DNA of 64,000 bases from Prunella strophiata (taxonomy: Eukaryota; Chordata; Aves; Passeriformes; Prunellidae): positions 27,688,310-27,752,309 of the forward strand of contig JAZBQD010000015.1 of the NCBI GenBank assembly GCA_036583965.1. Direction: 5' to 3'. Positions 12,566-26,056 of this stretch are shown here, in pieces. Under the pieces are notes generated by a model. The model saw only the letters and a program-made list of their open reading frames with translations, was not told where the DNA came from and ran no database searches. A program made the translations under genes and the position numbers. Each line of letters begins with the position of its first letter. Within the stretch, counting starts at the first letter, position 1.

Positions 12566-13545
12566 CATGAAACAAGTGGGTTGAAAAAACTAAATTCTCA
12601 AATATAATTTCTCCCACAGTTCATAGACAAAATTAATTTCTTAAACAAAATTAAATTGGCAACAAGTGCCTGCAGTATTATTTTGTGCAAATCACTAGTA
12701 TTTTATTTCAAGTAATTAAAGCAGATTAATATATTCAAATAAACTCATTTACTTTTGTTACCATGGAAGAAAGGTTTAAGACAAAGCACCTAATAAATCA
12801 AATAATTGCAATAGTGTGCTATGGAAACTGCTCATATGGAAACTGCTTTTTTTATCTCTAACAGAAGGCAGAGTTGTTGTTACAAATGCCTCCTTTCACA
12901 TTTTCACTGTTGTGTTGTTTAAGCATACAAAAAGGGGTGAATGCCTATGTATAAGATGATTATAAATCCCTGTTTTTAAATGCATACACTTCAAAATAAC
13001 TTTGCTTTTCAGAAAATTAGAAATGCTGAGACAATTCATGTACACAAGCACTCAATTTAGGGATATGAAACATTCTACTGAGATAAAACAAGACTACTGG
13101 GGAAGCAGTACACCTGGAATGCAAGGCAGTTCAAGGAAGAAGAAATATTTGAGTTAAACTAGTGATTTGATTTAATACCTACACACCTACAGTTTCACAG
13201 GGTAATGGAACCCTAAGAACAAGAAATATCTCTGTACACTAAATAAGTTCAAAAGAAGTTTAGTGATTCCAGCTGAGGTGGAAGAATACTCTGTCTAGTA
13301 GACAGAGTGGAGGAGTCAACTCAGACCATTTTAGAGGAGAAAAGATTCCATTTTAGCTGAAGAGTTATACCAGCCAAATATAAAGAGGTAACTTCAACCC
13401 TGGACTACTGTGGACACAGTCTGCAGAAACAAATCTTTTCCTGGTACTGAAAGCTACCCAAGGGAAGACAAAAAGCCAATCTTCTGCTTTATTTTGGACA
13501 AGGATATAACTAGGCATAACTCTCCCTGAAGTACCTGTAATGAAA
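12566..13545. other. Unique non-coding stretch
   Basis: Nothing recognisable apart from a short local duplication (ATGGAAACTGCT twice) near 12821-12846. Confidence 0.55.
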
Positions 13546-13582
13546 CAGATAGATAGATAGACTAGACAGAGAGATAGATAGA

Positions 13583-13635
<53 letters not shown>

Positions 13636-13658
13636 CACAGACAGACAGACAGACAGAT
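13546..13658 (+). repeat. (GATA)n-(GACA)n compound microsatellite
   Basis: An imperfect GATA start (13546-13580) is followed by about 13 uninterrupted GATA units (about 13583-13634) and then GACA units to about 13658. The minus-strand frame through it gives a Leu-Ser-Ile-Tyr repeat peptide, an artefact of the tetranucleotide. GATA/GACA arrays are common vertebrate microsatellites and mutate quickly. Confidence 0.95.
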
Positions 13659-13736
13659 CTGTGCATGCGTCCAAATAGACACCAAAATTACCTGATTATA
13701 ACAATATATTTGTACCACTTATCTTTATATCTATAA

Positions 13737-14093
13737 GGGAAGCCTCATTAAGGCCTTTTAGTACCTGAAGGGGGCTTATGAAAAGGAGGGAGAGGGACTT
13801 TTTATATGGTTAGATAGTGACAGGACAAAGAGCAATGGTCAGCATGTTCTGGGATTTTGATTAGATTAGATAAACTCTGAGGGAGAGGGAGAAATTCTTT
13901 ACTCAGAGGATGGTGGGGCAATGGAACTTATTGTCCTGAGAAGCAGTGGACACCCCATCTCTGGAAGTGTTCAAGGTCAGATTGGATTGGGCCCTGAACA
14001 ACCTGATCATGGCCTCCCTGCCCATGGCAGGGGAATTGGAACTAGATGATGTTAAAGGTGCCTTCCAACCCAAGCCATTCTATGATTTTCTGA
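13737..14093 (+). mobile_element. CR1 LINE 3' part, plus orientation
   Basis: Sequence beginning AGCCTCATTAAGGCC and continuing through GTACCTGAAGGGGGCTTATG, AAATTCTTTACTCAGAG, CCATCTCTGGAAGTGTTCAA and GGTGCCTTCCAACCCAAGC to a terminal CATTCTATGATTTTCTG follows the CR1 3' region in order. Some material is missing between about 13830 and 13880 compared with the usual element. It is 5'-truncated, as nearly all CR1 copies are, and contains no intact ORF. Confidence 0.92.
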
Positions 14094-14443
14094 AATGAAA
14101 AAAATAATATTTAATTAGGGGAGCATTCATTAATCTCAAACAGTGCAGTGGTAATTTCTCTGTTTCCACAGAATTACCAACATGTACAACCAGGAAGATA
14201 TCATTTTTTTTCAGGCAGGCAGAGTATAAAGTTACCTTCAAGTCCATCAAAGACATAAGTTTTATTTTTCTCTTTTTGTAAACATCAGTGCAGCATACAC
14301 TTTATCACTAGCCATTTTAGTAATTTTTACAGAATGGATTGACATTTCTGGCCAGAAGACTTTATGTTTTGACCTCCTCCAGACCTGAATCTGCCCAAGA
14401 TGTGCTTCAAGCAGTGTTATGAACCCATTCATTTTTTTAAATC

Positions 14444-14444
<1 letters not shown>
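14094..14444. other. Non-coding gap between CR1 and microsatellite
   Basis: No feature recognised in this 350-bp stretch. Confidence 0.5.

Positions 14445-14483
<39 letters not shown>
14445..14483 (+). repeat. (AC)n microsatellite
   Basis: About 19 uninterrupted AC units. A short (AT)n run follows at about 14560-14571. Confidence 0.95.
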
Positions 14484-14486
<3 letters not shown>

Positions 14487-16265
14487 TTAATGGAGATTTG
14501 CTGCTGTTGTGTGCCTGTTTCTTAAAAGCTATTTGGAAAATGTTTGTTCATTAAAAAAATATATATATATACATATTATCTCCAGAAAAGAATTCAAATT
14601 GGCTGCAGTTTGAGTTTTTACACGAAGGTCTGTGGAACTTGTGGTTTTGTTTATTTAGAACAGTTGTCTTAATTTGTAACATCAGCTTCCAAAAATACTT
14701 CACTATTCATTCAAATTCTTGTTCATTTTAAATACCCTTCAAGCAGCCATGACCTAATATGGCCCTAATGCATACTTGTATTTGCCAGACTGAATGTCCA
14801 TTCTGTTTCATGATGCAGTTTTGCATTTTATCCCCTTTGTTATTCAAATAAAGTTCTGATAAGTGATGAATATGAGCTAGTATTTAGTTTTAATTAATTG
14901 CATAGGGTAATCAGATATGGTGAAATGACTGTGTGGTGTCTACAAAGCTTATATATAGTCTCTTTTCTTTTCTGTATTTTTCAAACTTAAATATGCATAA
15001 AATACACAGAAGATAATTCAAATATACAGAATAGTTAATAAAGATCTCAGTAATGACCTGGTACTGAAAATGAGGCATTTATTATTCTACAGACATCCAC
15101 AGCTGTTGGATTTTTTTACTTCTGAATGCAACATTCTGAAGCCAGCTTAAAAGTTAATATAGCAAATTGACATAGATCTACTCTCATTTATTACATTTCT
15201 GTAAGTGAGAACTGATCTATAGGAATTCTTCACACAGCTAATTAGATTTGCCTTTGGCAATGTCTGTGGTGTGTATCTAGAACATTAAATGAAGTGTTGC
15301 CATCAAACTTCATTAACAGGACAGCAGTGCTTTATCTGATGCATTTTCATGTTCACATTTCAACTTCAGATTAGATTGAGTTCCTGAATAAACAAGTTCA
15401 GCTCAATTTAGCTCAGCAGAATTGTACCCAAAATAAAATCAGCTTTGAATGTGGCCTGTTGTGTCATTTGAGGTTACACACTATCTAAAGTCTGAGTACA
15501 ACTTTCACAAAATGATCTTTGTAATGAATGCTTTGAGATTTTAATTCTTGTTTATAACAAGTCCTCAACATCTGATCTAAATATAAAGAGACAGGATTGC
15601 TGATGGACTGCATGAAATTCCATGAAAGAAGAAATTAGTCTCATGGCAAGGAACAGTATGAAATAGTAATAAAAAGATCTCTTAGTACCATTGGACTATA
15701 CGCTAATGGAAGTGCAAAGATCTGGAGAGAAGTGCCTTTACAGCTCTGAACTATATGTGGAAATACAAAGAGACCTGATGAATGAAGGCATAATAGGAAA
15801 AGAAAATGAGGAAGCTTTAAAAGAACTGAAAAATACATAGATGTGAAATACAGTAAAATCAATTAGAAAAATGTAACCCAAGGAAGAATAAGCTTTTCAG
15901 TGATAACATTCAGAGTTTAGCTGAGATGGAAATGTCCTGAGCTAGATAGTGATAGCCTTAGATATTTCTTTTATCTTTGCTGGCTCAAAAAAAATGTGTG
16001 GAATGTTTCATTTGGCTTCAAAGTGATAAAATGTCTCAGTAGAATGGCTTATAAAAGCAGCCTTGTAATTAATGTGAGCTGATACCAAGGTACAGGATTG
16101 TAGATTTACCTATTCCTGACCTCCTCCATTCCCTCCTCTATAACACAGAAAGACATAAATGACTCTTCACAAATAGTACCTAAAGATGCCTTCGAGAATG
16201 GCAACACCATTTTAAAAGATTAGAAAATTCTTCTTTGGATATCTGATTCCAGTTGAACTTGTATT
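14484..16265. other. Unique non-coding stretch, possibly conserved
   Basis: No gene or transposon is recognised. The part at 14.6-15.5 kb is free of repeats and low in CpG, which is compatible with a conserved non-coding element but is not evidence for one. The minus frame at 15641-15862 has no recognisable motif. Confidence 0.5.
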
Positions 16266-16500
16266 ATCATAGAATAATAGAATGGCTTTAATTGGAAGGG
16301 ACCTTAAAGTTCATCTAATTCCAGACCCACTGCCATGGCCACAGGCAACTTCCACTGCACCATCCAATTTGGCTTTGAAAAATTCCAGGGATGGCACATC
16401 TACAGCTGCTCTGGCAGCCTCTTCCAAAGCCTCACCACTCTCACAGTTAAAGAATTTCTCCCTCACATCTAATTAAAACCTACCCTCTTTCAGTTTAGAT
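16266..16500 (-). mobile_element. CR1 LINE 3' part, minus orientation
   Basis: The plus strand opens with ATCATAGAATAATAGAATGG, then TTGGAAGGGACCTTAAAG and a TTCCAGGGATGGCACATCTAC block, and runs to AAGAATTTCTCCCTCACATC. This is the reverse complement of the CR1 3' region, ending in the usual repeated terminus. The 64-residue plus-strand frame here (16282-16476) is antisense CR1 and not a gene. Confidence 0.93.
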
Positions 16501-19500
16501 CTAATTCTAAGACAGTTTAATTTTCAGAGAAGTGTGTCCAGTACAATGAGGTAGGCAGGCAGGAGAGAGAATCTTTGCCCCACTGCTACAGCTAGCTGCT
16601 GTGTTTATACAGAAAGCAGGTAAAAACCTCTCCTGATTGTGATAAAAGCTGACTACAGCTGGTGGTCACCCTGGGGAGAAATGGTATCTCCTCAATGTGG
16701 CACTTTAACCTGTTGCAACTAACATTCATCATGCATTTTCTTCAGAATTAGGTGGGATGGAGACTTTACAATTGAGAATTTATATAATGGAGATCTCCTC
16801 AAAGTGATTTCTCAACCGGTTTACTTGTTCAAATAGTACATCTCATGATATGCTATTTGGAGTCCCATAATTGAGCTGGTTACCTCAGTTTCACCTTTAA
16901 TGCACAAATGTGCAAATGTATCCTCCAGAGATTATAACACTGTCCTTCTTACAAGAACTCTAAACACAGCACTAAAAGCTGTAAGCTAAAAAGAAATAAT
17001 TTTTCTTTTTTTCTTCTCTTTTTTTCCTTCCCATTTTTTTTCCTCTTTTGTTTCCCTTTCTCTTTTTCTTCTCTTTTTAACAATGTATCTTCAGAAGTCT
17101 ACTGCTGAAAAAGTGATAGAGAAAGTTTATCTGGAGCTTACCTTTGATTACAGAAAAGAGAATATTTTCATTTCCTAAAACTGCAAACTAGATACCAGCA
17201 TTCTAATTAAACTGAAAGAAAAAGAAAATATTTGAATTTGCTAATAAATTATATAATGGTTTAAATTTTTTCATGAGGAAAAATCATATCTGAAACTAGC
17301 AGCAGTCCCCTCTCTGGGGCAAGCAAGAACAAAGAATCACTTGAAATTAAATACTTCTGTACAATTCCTAGGTAAACCACATTTTAAAAGCATTAGTGCA
17401 TGTCCTGAGAAATACATCTTCAAGGGTAAATCATTGTGGATATTTATTTTATGTCCAGAGTCTATGTTGCTTCATAACAGATTTGAATGAAAGAGGGTTG
17501 TTTGGGGTCTTTTTTATTTAGAGTGGTCACAATGTTTTTCTCAAGTGTATTAAGCAAACAATGGAATTCTGTTTAACTGAAAGCAAGTGAAAAACCACAA
17601 TTATACTTAGACTGAATTCCACAGTAGGATCTTAAATGATTGATGTTGAGTAATTTAGCTACAGAACAAGATGTGTTGTTGGGGTTAGCTGTAGCATCTT
17701 TTTTCATTTCCTTGCAAGGCAAGCCTGTTATTTAAGGCAATAAATGGACAAAGGGAGAGTGAGGTTATACACCTCAATTAATAGTACCTTGCAGGTCCCT
17801 TGACTCTTTGTGCTGCATGCTTTAAGCTTGCAGAACTTTGTACTTTGTACTTTGTAAGAAAGATAAAAAACATTTATAATTGCAAGGTGTGCTAGAGAAA
17901 AAGACAATATTTTTTGTGATTATTGAATGTGGTTCTCTCTTGTTATGAGCAGTCTCCCGAGACATAGCTAAAACTCCTTGTTAGCTAGAAATACTAAAAA
18001 AGCATTAAAAGTACAAAAAAAAGATATATTAAATTCTACAGGCTATCACAATACCAATAACAATTTTCAGAGAATTTGGTGTTGGAACTTGATCTTGGCT
18101 TGATCAGTACTCTGACTGTTGGAACTTATCCTGACTCCATAGTTCTGATATTTGATTATCATCCAGATTTTTGTGCTTGAGAAGCAGCCTGGAATTCCAG
18201 TGTGTTTTCTCATATTCCTTTTAGAAACTGAGAACATTGATATTGAAGACTAATTCAACATAACAAGATCACAGAGGAAAGCAGAATTAGACCTTAGAGG
18301 TCTGCTTGTCCAGGAAATGCACAGTCCTTATATTTCTTCTTCTTCCTCTTAGGGTCAGAACATCTTCCACAATCTTCATATAACACAGCAGAGAATATTC
18401 AAGTGTCTACTTAACACTTTTTTGAGCCATTGGCCATTTATTCAATTTTATGAGAAATACTAGTCACACCTTTTTTCTTCAGTAATTCCAACACAACCCC
18501 CCCCATGGTAAGTGCATTTTTACGCATGAAAATCAGATTAGAATTATGGAATTATGTAAATAAAATCCCTGATGAGATCATCGCACTGAGATCATCAGAG
18601 TTGTATTGGAGAGCAGCATTAGCTAAGATTTTCAATTCCAAATTTTCAAATGCCCTAATAGATTCAAATAACTAATATTCTGATCAATAACACTCTGTAC
18701 AAGTTGGTCATATTTTCATACCAATAAGGAAATAATCCATGGCCAACTGTTACAGTCTGAAGCATGTGTTCATATTGCAGTAAATTATCCAGACCACAAT
18801 ACAAGAGTCACAGGTTCATTAGCAAAGGAAACTATAAATTTTTACTTTAAAATTATTGGATTATCTGACTAGTCCAGGCCACCACATTTAAACTGGACTA
18901 GAACATTAAACTTCAGTACTCATGCAGACAAACCAGCCCTTGGGAAAATTCTTGAAGTAACCCCAAGACCGGGTCCTACAGGACTTAAGCAGAGTTTAAC
19001 AAAAGTGACTAATTTTATATGCAAAAATTCCAGGATTCATTTTGAGTTCATATTAATTAACCATTTCACGCACAATGAAGACAGAAAAGTGAAATGTTTG
19101 TTATGTATTACAATGAGCAACCTTGAATTACAAGCACTACTTCATAGGTTTGCAGAGACACTGTGGTAAATCAAGACAGCTTGATGTAAAAACTGAGGTA
19201 TATTTATGTTCTCGCTCAAAGTTTTTCTTTTTATAAGGTAAGTTTCATGAATCCTGTCAGGTAGTTATTTATTACCAAAAATAATAAATATTTGGGATGG
19301 GGAGGAGGAAATTTGTCCTACATTAAATCATGCAGTCAATGCCAAATGTTAGCATAAGATTGCTTTTAATAGACCTTTCAATTCTGAGATTCATGTTCTT
19401 TCCCTGTAAAGATTATTGCTCAGCCTAATAGATCTTATATTTAGAAATTATTATTTTCTGGAATTCTTTTGACTACTTTCTTTCCATTGTTTCAGGCCTG

Positions 19501-22500
19501 GTTCTAAAAAAAAAAATAATAATTAAAAAAATAATGAAAAAAGCCTCTGCAATAATTTCTAACTGCTTATGCTCTATAAAGGTATTTGTGTACAAAATGA
19601 TCTGAAGGGAATCCTATTGCTCACTGTCTGGTGATTTTGATATCTTTTTTGTCATCTTTAATAATTCCTAGCATATGTTCATGGTTATACTGTTCAAATG
19701 CTTGAAAACTGTTACCTTATCCTGCTAAGTTTTCAGGGCAAGATATCAACATTCAGGCCCTTGAACAAATCCCTATAAGTCAATCATTATACATATCTAT
19801 ATTCTTTCCAGCTCCTCACCTTTATTAGGAATCTGAGAGCACAGAGTAGGGACTCAGAGGTTTGCTTTTATAAATGGTTGAAAACCTGTTCCTGTTTTAT
19901 GTTAAATCTTTATTCAACCATGAATTTCAGACTTTACACCAAGCCCGTCTTTAACTGTCAGACCACATTATAATTCAGGTGGGAAGAAAGACTCTCAGTA
20001 ACTCTGTGGTAATCAATGATTTCATGTTTTAATTGCTGTTGACCAAACTATACAGGTGATGCTTAACAATCTGCTCTTTTCTTTAAGCTGAGCTGCTAAG
20101 GAAAACACAGAATTCCAGGAAGCACAAAACTTGAGGTTTATATTTTCTTTCCAAGGGTATTATCTGCTTCAGCTACCCACTAAAGCAAAGATTCTTTCTT
20201 TTTCTGTTTCTTTCAGTTCAAGGGTAAAAGTGATGAGCTAATGTACTAGGTGATTTCATTGGGCATATGTCAAGTCACACCAGCAACAGATCTGTCCTTA
20301 TTGCTACTGACACCAAAGAAAGAGCCCCCACTATTGCCAGAATGTTTTCATAAGTGAATGGCCAGTATGTGGGGCCTGCAAGAGAAATTAAAGGTAATTT
20401 GGGTTAGAGAATAAATGTCAAGAGAACAAGTGTCTCCATCTCCCTTCTGGTTTTGCACCATAAAGTGGTTCAAATGCATTGTAATTTAACACTGGAAGAG
20501 GCAGACTCGTGGACCTTAGAATCTTTTCACTTTGGAACAGCTAATAATGGTGATAAAAGGGATGGATCCATCACCAAGTGCTTAGAGCCTTGTTCTTCCT
20601 TGCACGTTTCCTTGTGAACAAGATTAACTCCTCGCTAATTTTGTAAGTTATACAGTAAACAACTTTAGCAGAGGAAGACTGGAAGTCTATGGCCAGAAAA
20701 CCTGAGGAGAAATATTTGCCTTAATTTAGTTGTCCAGTGTCATTTGAGCTGCCCTAGGGCAAACAACCTGGCCAGCTGTTGCCAATCCAGGAGGCACTGC
20801 TGCAATTAAGTCCTGTGACATATGAATGAGCTTTGGTTGCCTCAGATACCATAAAGAACTTTAAATGTCACTGGATAACAATGTGGAGGCAATTGAATCA
20901 GCAGATGGATAGAAAGCAGAGCTGCAAATGGGCTTGAAGCATGTGAATATTCTTGCTGCATAGAGGAATATACACTGCATTCATTTAGGCAAACCATGCC
21001 ATAAAAACTCCTGTTGGAGACAATGGCAATGTTCCTATTGATTAAACCAGAGGAGAATCTTGCCCTTAGCTATTCTAGGAATATTTAATCAAATAAATTG
21101 GTCCACAGTGAACACCTATGTGTCCTGTGATACACTCAAGAAAGATCCTTAGCTAAAGGTAACTTCCATTTTTTGTGAACTAGCAAAAGGAGGCTGGCTT
21201 CCTACCAAATCTATTTCTCTTTATTGTCTTTTTCTTTCTCTTCAGCTCATGTCATTTCCTGCTCTTACCTTTTTATCAGTTTTGCTGGCCCTTAAGCTAA
21301 AAGCACATACTGTAGATGTTCAGTCACATTTTTCTAAGTTGTCTGTCAGAAAAAAACTTTATAAACCTCCCAATTTTAGCATTTTCTAATGGTTTTAGTT
21401 AAGAAAAAACTAATATTTGGGAGCAGTGGTCTTGCAGATTCCCTGTTGTTTTCCACTCCTCTATTGGGCTGTATCTAAGAGTAACTTAAAAATTCAGAAG
21501 TAGTGGTAATAGTAATAATAACAATCAGTCATAGCAGTAGCAGTAGTAATGCTAATGAAGTTCTCTCTGCTTCTGGAAATCTGAAAAGCAAATTTGGAGA
21601 CTATTTGGAGGAAACTAAAGTCATGAACAAAGAAGCAGAAATCATCGTCTTCCTTTCTAAGGACTGCAGTGAAACAAATAAGAAACAATTTGGAAATACA
21701 GAGATCATTTCAGTGGCTTACACTGATAAATGAGACTCAGAGTCAAACCCAATCAAAATGACTAGCAATGTTAAAATTGGGGTTGCTCTGACCTTTATTT
21801 TGATGTGTTATGCTCTGCTGACTTTGTGGAGGAAGGGCATTTCAGACAGAATTTTTGGCTGGTTCACTGATTCATATTTGTTTGCTGGGCTGATATATTA
21901 CTGGCTGCATAAATTGTTTAGTGCCACAAGTATGATTATCAGCAGCAGGAACAAGAGGGTGACCATACATGGATTGCCTAATCATTATTTATCTTGTGGC
22001 TTAAAAATATTAAATGCTAGACAATTTATTTCAGCTTTCACTTAGACCATCCTTATTTTGACCTGTGTCTGCTGCTGTTCTGAAGACATAAAGCAGAGGG
22101 GATATTTGGTTTTCACAGAACAAAGCTACTGTTTGTGCTTCAGACCAAAATGACAGCATATAGTATTATGAGCAATGACATTATGGAGACAGTCTGATGG
22201 ACCTGGGAGTACTCACTATGTACTGAACATGCATCAGCTGTCAGTGCCTGACAGGGGACATTCAGTGAGTTACTTTGTTATCAATACTCAAAATTGTCTT
22301 AGTCAGTTTCCAATGTCTTGTCATTGGAATCTCTTTCTGTAAATTTTTCTTAACCCTGCAAGCCTTTAAAGTATAGCAGAGAACCCTGCAGAATTGTAAG
22401 ATTTTTCTTGGATTAATTTTCTCAGAATTTCCTACAACAAATTCAGAATGAGGCTCAAGGCTTTAATTTGAGCTGTGTGCATTGCATGTGCTTGGAGTAT

Positions 22501-25500
22501 AAAAACTGTTAGAGATACTTAAAACTCTGGAAGTAAATCAAACTGAAATCTTTTTGGGTTGCAGTTTTGCTAATGGTATCACAGAGGACAAAGTTAAGGG
22601 GGATCAGAACAGGAAAAGGGATATAGACTCAGCAGAAATCTTTAATCCTTTGTGTGCAGAACCATTCCTAAACAGATTTAACCCAGAGAATTTAGATCCT
22701 TGTGGCTTGCAGCCTTTTTTTCTTTTTGGGGTAAACTTTTTCAAGATACTCAATAGCTGTGATGTGAAACAAACATTAAAGATCCTGTTTCAAAGCTAGG
22801 AGACACATATACCTGCAGCAGGATTATTTGTGACCAGCTTATAAAAGAGCTATCCTCAAATGCAGTAACTCTAACCAAAGCATTTGTAGTCTGATCATGG
22901 ATAACACCTCAATAAAAAACTTATGTTCAACGAGTAAATTACACTGTGTAAATTGCTTATCCACTCTCACTCTGTAACCAGTGTCACATGGATTTTTTAA
23001 AGAGCTGGTTCAACTGTCTTAATTCTTCTATTAGCTGACAACATTTTTATGATAAGAAAATTCCTTTCACAAGAGTGCCTTCACCTTTGTATCTTTCTCT
23101 CTTTTTCCTGTTGGATTTTTTTCTTTTAGCACAAGGATATTTTTTAAACAAAATAAATTAGAAGATAAAGCTATTTTCTCTGTTTCCTTATTGCCTTAAG
23201 AAGGCATTTTAATTTGATCAACTGTTTACATTAGCAGACTGGTTTCAGATCTGAAAGCTTATACGATCAAATCAAATGAGGGCATCTATCTCAACAGCCT
23301 GAGCTGCAAGCAGAATTCCATCCCAACCAATTCTCATCCTACATCACAAATGGAGCAATACAACAGGAGCAAGAAGCACTCTAAAGTGGAAAAATCTACC
23401 TGTAAAAATGTTCTATTAATATTGAGCGCTTATATTTTTGTATTGTCTGCATTTTCTTATCATATATAAGTGTACTTGCCTCTTTCTCTTGCAGAAGATA
23501 CATGAAATGAAAGGTAACACTTAAAAAAATTAAAAATGCTTTCTTTGTCTCCCTATCTAGACAGAAATATTAAATCTTCCTTACAGGTAAAATTTTGGTT
23601 GAAGAAGGTAGATAGAAAAAAAAATTAAAAGTTTGTCATGCATCATTGACATTTTCCATCTTATCTTTATCTGCTACTTAAAACACTGCAGATAAGGGAC
23701 AATTGTCCTTAAATCAAAGACTGTACAGGTCATCAGTTCTGAATTCCATTTTTTCTTTATTTTTTCCCAAAAATCTATTTATTTTTGGAATTAGCATTAG
23801 AAAATTAAACTCAGAATATTTTCTCCTATTCCTCACTATCTTAGTCCCCAACACAGGACATTCCTTTCATGCACAATATTAAGATGGCCCTACTTAATCT
23901 GTAGGTCAGGTCTTTAATCAGGTTTTAAAAGGCTCTTTGCTGTATTTGCATAATGCTCATTGCTAAGCCATAGCTAATGTGGCAGGCTGAGCTAGACCCC
24001 AGGGTTTTTTGGAATGCCAAACTTTTCCCATTTTTGCTGCCTCTACAATTTTAAAAATATACTCATTTACAACTGCTTTTTAAAAGAAAAATGAAACTTG
24101 CAAACCTGAAAAAATAATGACATTCTGCTGCTTTTGCTTTTAAAGGGGGATATTTTTTTCTGTATTCCTAAGGCAATTTTGTAGATTTGGTTGTTGAAGG
24201 AATCAATTTTCTACAGAGATGGCAATACCTTTCAATAAGCAATAAAATCTCTACATCTTTCTGCTCAGCAGTTGCTTCATAATACTTCATTTTACACAGT
24301 TTGCTGTGACAGCCACTGTGGACATCACTGTCACAAGCATGCACAATTCATAATACAATTGAGATTATCCTTAGAGCAATATCCTCAGCATGGAAAACAA
24401 AGCAAACCAAAAATTTTCCTACTCAGTTTCCATGAAAATTCCTGTCTCATTGTCTGCCCCAGCAGAGCTGGAATGCATGAGACTTTCCTTTTCTCATTAA
24501 ACTTTCTCTGTAGAGGACAGAGCAGATTGGTTTATGGTCTGCTGCTGGACAGATGGAAGGACACCACCACAAGCAAGAACATTGCACTCCCTAATGTAAG
24601 TCCAGCTCCTAATTTTAGAGATGAAGCTCTGGGGAGATTGCGAGGGAGTGAAGTTATATCCTCCCCTCCCCTTTCCCTATTTCTACTGTGCAAAAGCCAA
24701 GGAGTGACATCCCCATGTGACACTGGTTGCTCTCAAGCAGGTGCTCAGCATTGAGCAGGTCTTCCCTGTGCTTGACAGCAACTTGCCTTGATGCTCAGAG
24801 GCTGAGGTTCATCCCCCAGGAGAAGTATTTCCTCTAAGCAGTTGCTGTAATTGTGTCACCATTTGGAGGAGCTGAGACCATCCCATGAGGAGCACAGGGT
24901 ACACAGGCTCCTCTCTGAGGATTCTGGATTGTAGTGTAACAACCATGTAAACCAGGGATAAATTCTGCAGCCCTGAAAGTATCTTCTGAGCTATATTCCA
25001 TGTCCCCATTTCCCCAGCTGAGAAATTGAAGGTATATTTTCCAGTAATATTTGGATTATTTCCAACAGCACTTAGGAAAAGAAAGAAATGGGTCTTCTAG
25101 GTGAGCTGCTGTAATAGCTTTTATAAGGAAACAGTTCATTTGTTTTTGGAGGGTCTAGCTGTATTGTATGGTAAAATTCTATAAAAAATTTCACTGCTAC
25201 TGCCCATTAAATTAAATGTTTATTATATGACCTGGGAAAATATGAAAAACCGACAATAATATTTCCAAAAAACAGTGATTACATTATGTCCTGCATTTCA
25301 GTGGCTGGTTTTGAACATGCAGAGAGTGGTTGCAAGCATGTCTCAGGGGAACTTTTTCAGTCTGCATTTTAAGTGATGTAACAGTTTTCTTTACACAGGC
25401 AATAAGAATTTAGGTCGCCCTTTTGGCCTTGAAGCAGTTAATGTAGAGTCTGACTCACAGTCATACCAAGCAAGGAGCTGTAAGACTTTGCTGCCTCCAT

Positions 25501-26056
25501 TTGACCACTGATTCTTGTGTCAGATATCACAGCTCCCATTGCAGAGCTGGCTGAATCACTGACTTGCCACATCCATAACTTTCTGTATTTATACAGAACC
25601 TCAATGAGATCAGTATAATTACAAACATCTCTAAGATTAGCTTCAGGGAGGGAAGGACCTTGATTCCACAGACCACAGCTCCAATGTGGAGTTAGCTGAG
25701 GTGGTTGAACAAACTACTTCCCCCCAGGATGGAGACAGGAAAAACTAAATTCCATTGCAAGTCAACATCAGTATGAGTTTACTCAGAGACTATGAATACA
25801 ACCTACTTCTTCGTACCAGGCAGTATTTAGCCCGAAATATTTTAAAGCAGTATGTCCAAAAGGATTAAACATTTCACTGAAGTCTGGTCCCTGGAATACC
25901 AGCAATTGTTCCATCTGAAATATTACATTACTTAATTCAGTTTGGCACTGATTTAGGCCAAAACTGTGAGATTAAGACTGTAGCAATGGTCCAAGTGCTA
26001 CTATGAGACCTGTACATTTTGTTGCTTGAATGTTTACAGAAAGCTAATCACACAAT
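16501..26056. other. Long unique stretch, no gene recognised
   Basis: Nearly 10 kb without a clear transposon. It contains a pyrimidine tract (17000-17079), an imperfect AGT/AAT trinucleotide run (about 21500-21550) and two adjacent open stretches in one frame (21503-22045, one TGA between them). A frame of 160 residues runs from 24272 to 24754 and includes a stretch with splice-like borders (24514-24595). None matches a protein family I know. Sequence around 20.7-21.0 kb is repeat-free and could be tested for conservation. Confidence 0.5.
17000..17079 (+). repeat. Long pyrimidine tract
   Basis: About 80 bases almost entirely C and T (TTCTTTTTTTCTTCTC-type), with only a few purines. It is a low-complexity stretch; a purine-pyrimidine asymmetry like this can in principle form triplex DNA. 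Confidence 0.85.

Noticed and set aside
13365..13718. 117-residue minus-strand frame with Leu-Ser-Ile-Tyr repeats
   Set aside because: It is the translation of the GATA/GACA microsatellite.
16282..16476. 64-residue plus-strand frame
   Set aside because: It is antisense to the CR1 3' region.
24272..24754. 160-residue plus-strand frame as a complete gene
   Set aside because: No recognisable protein signature over its length and no ATG near its start. Only the inner splice-bordered part is kept, as a weak lead.
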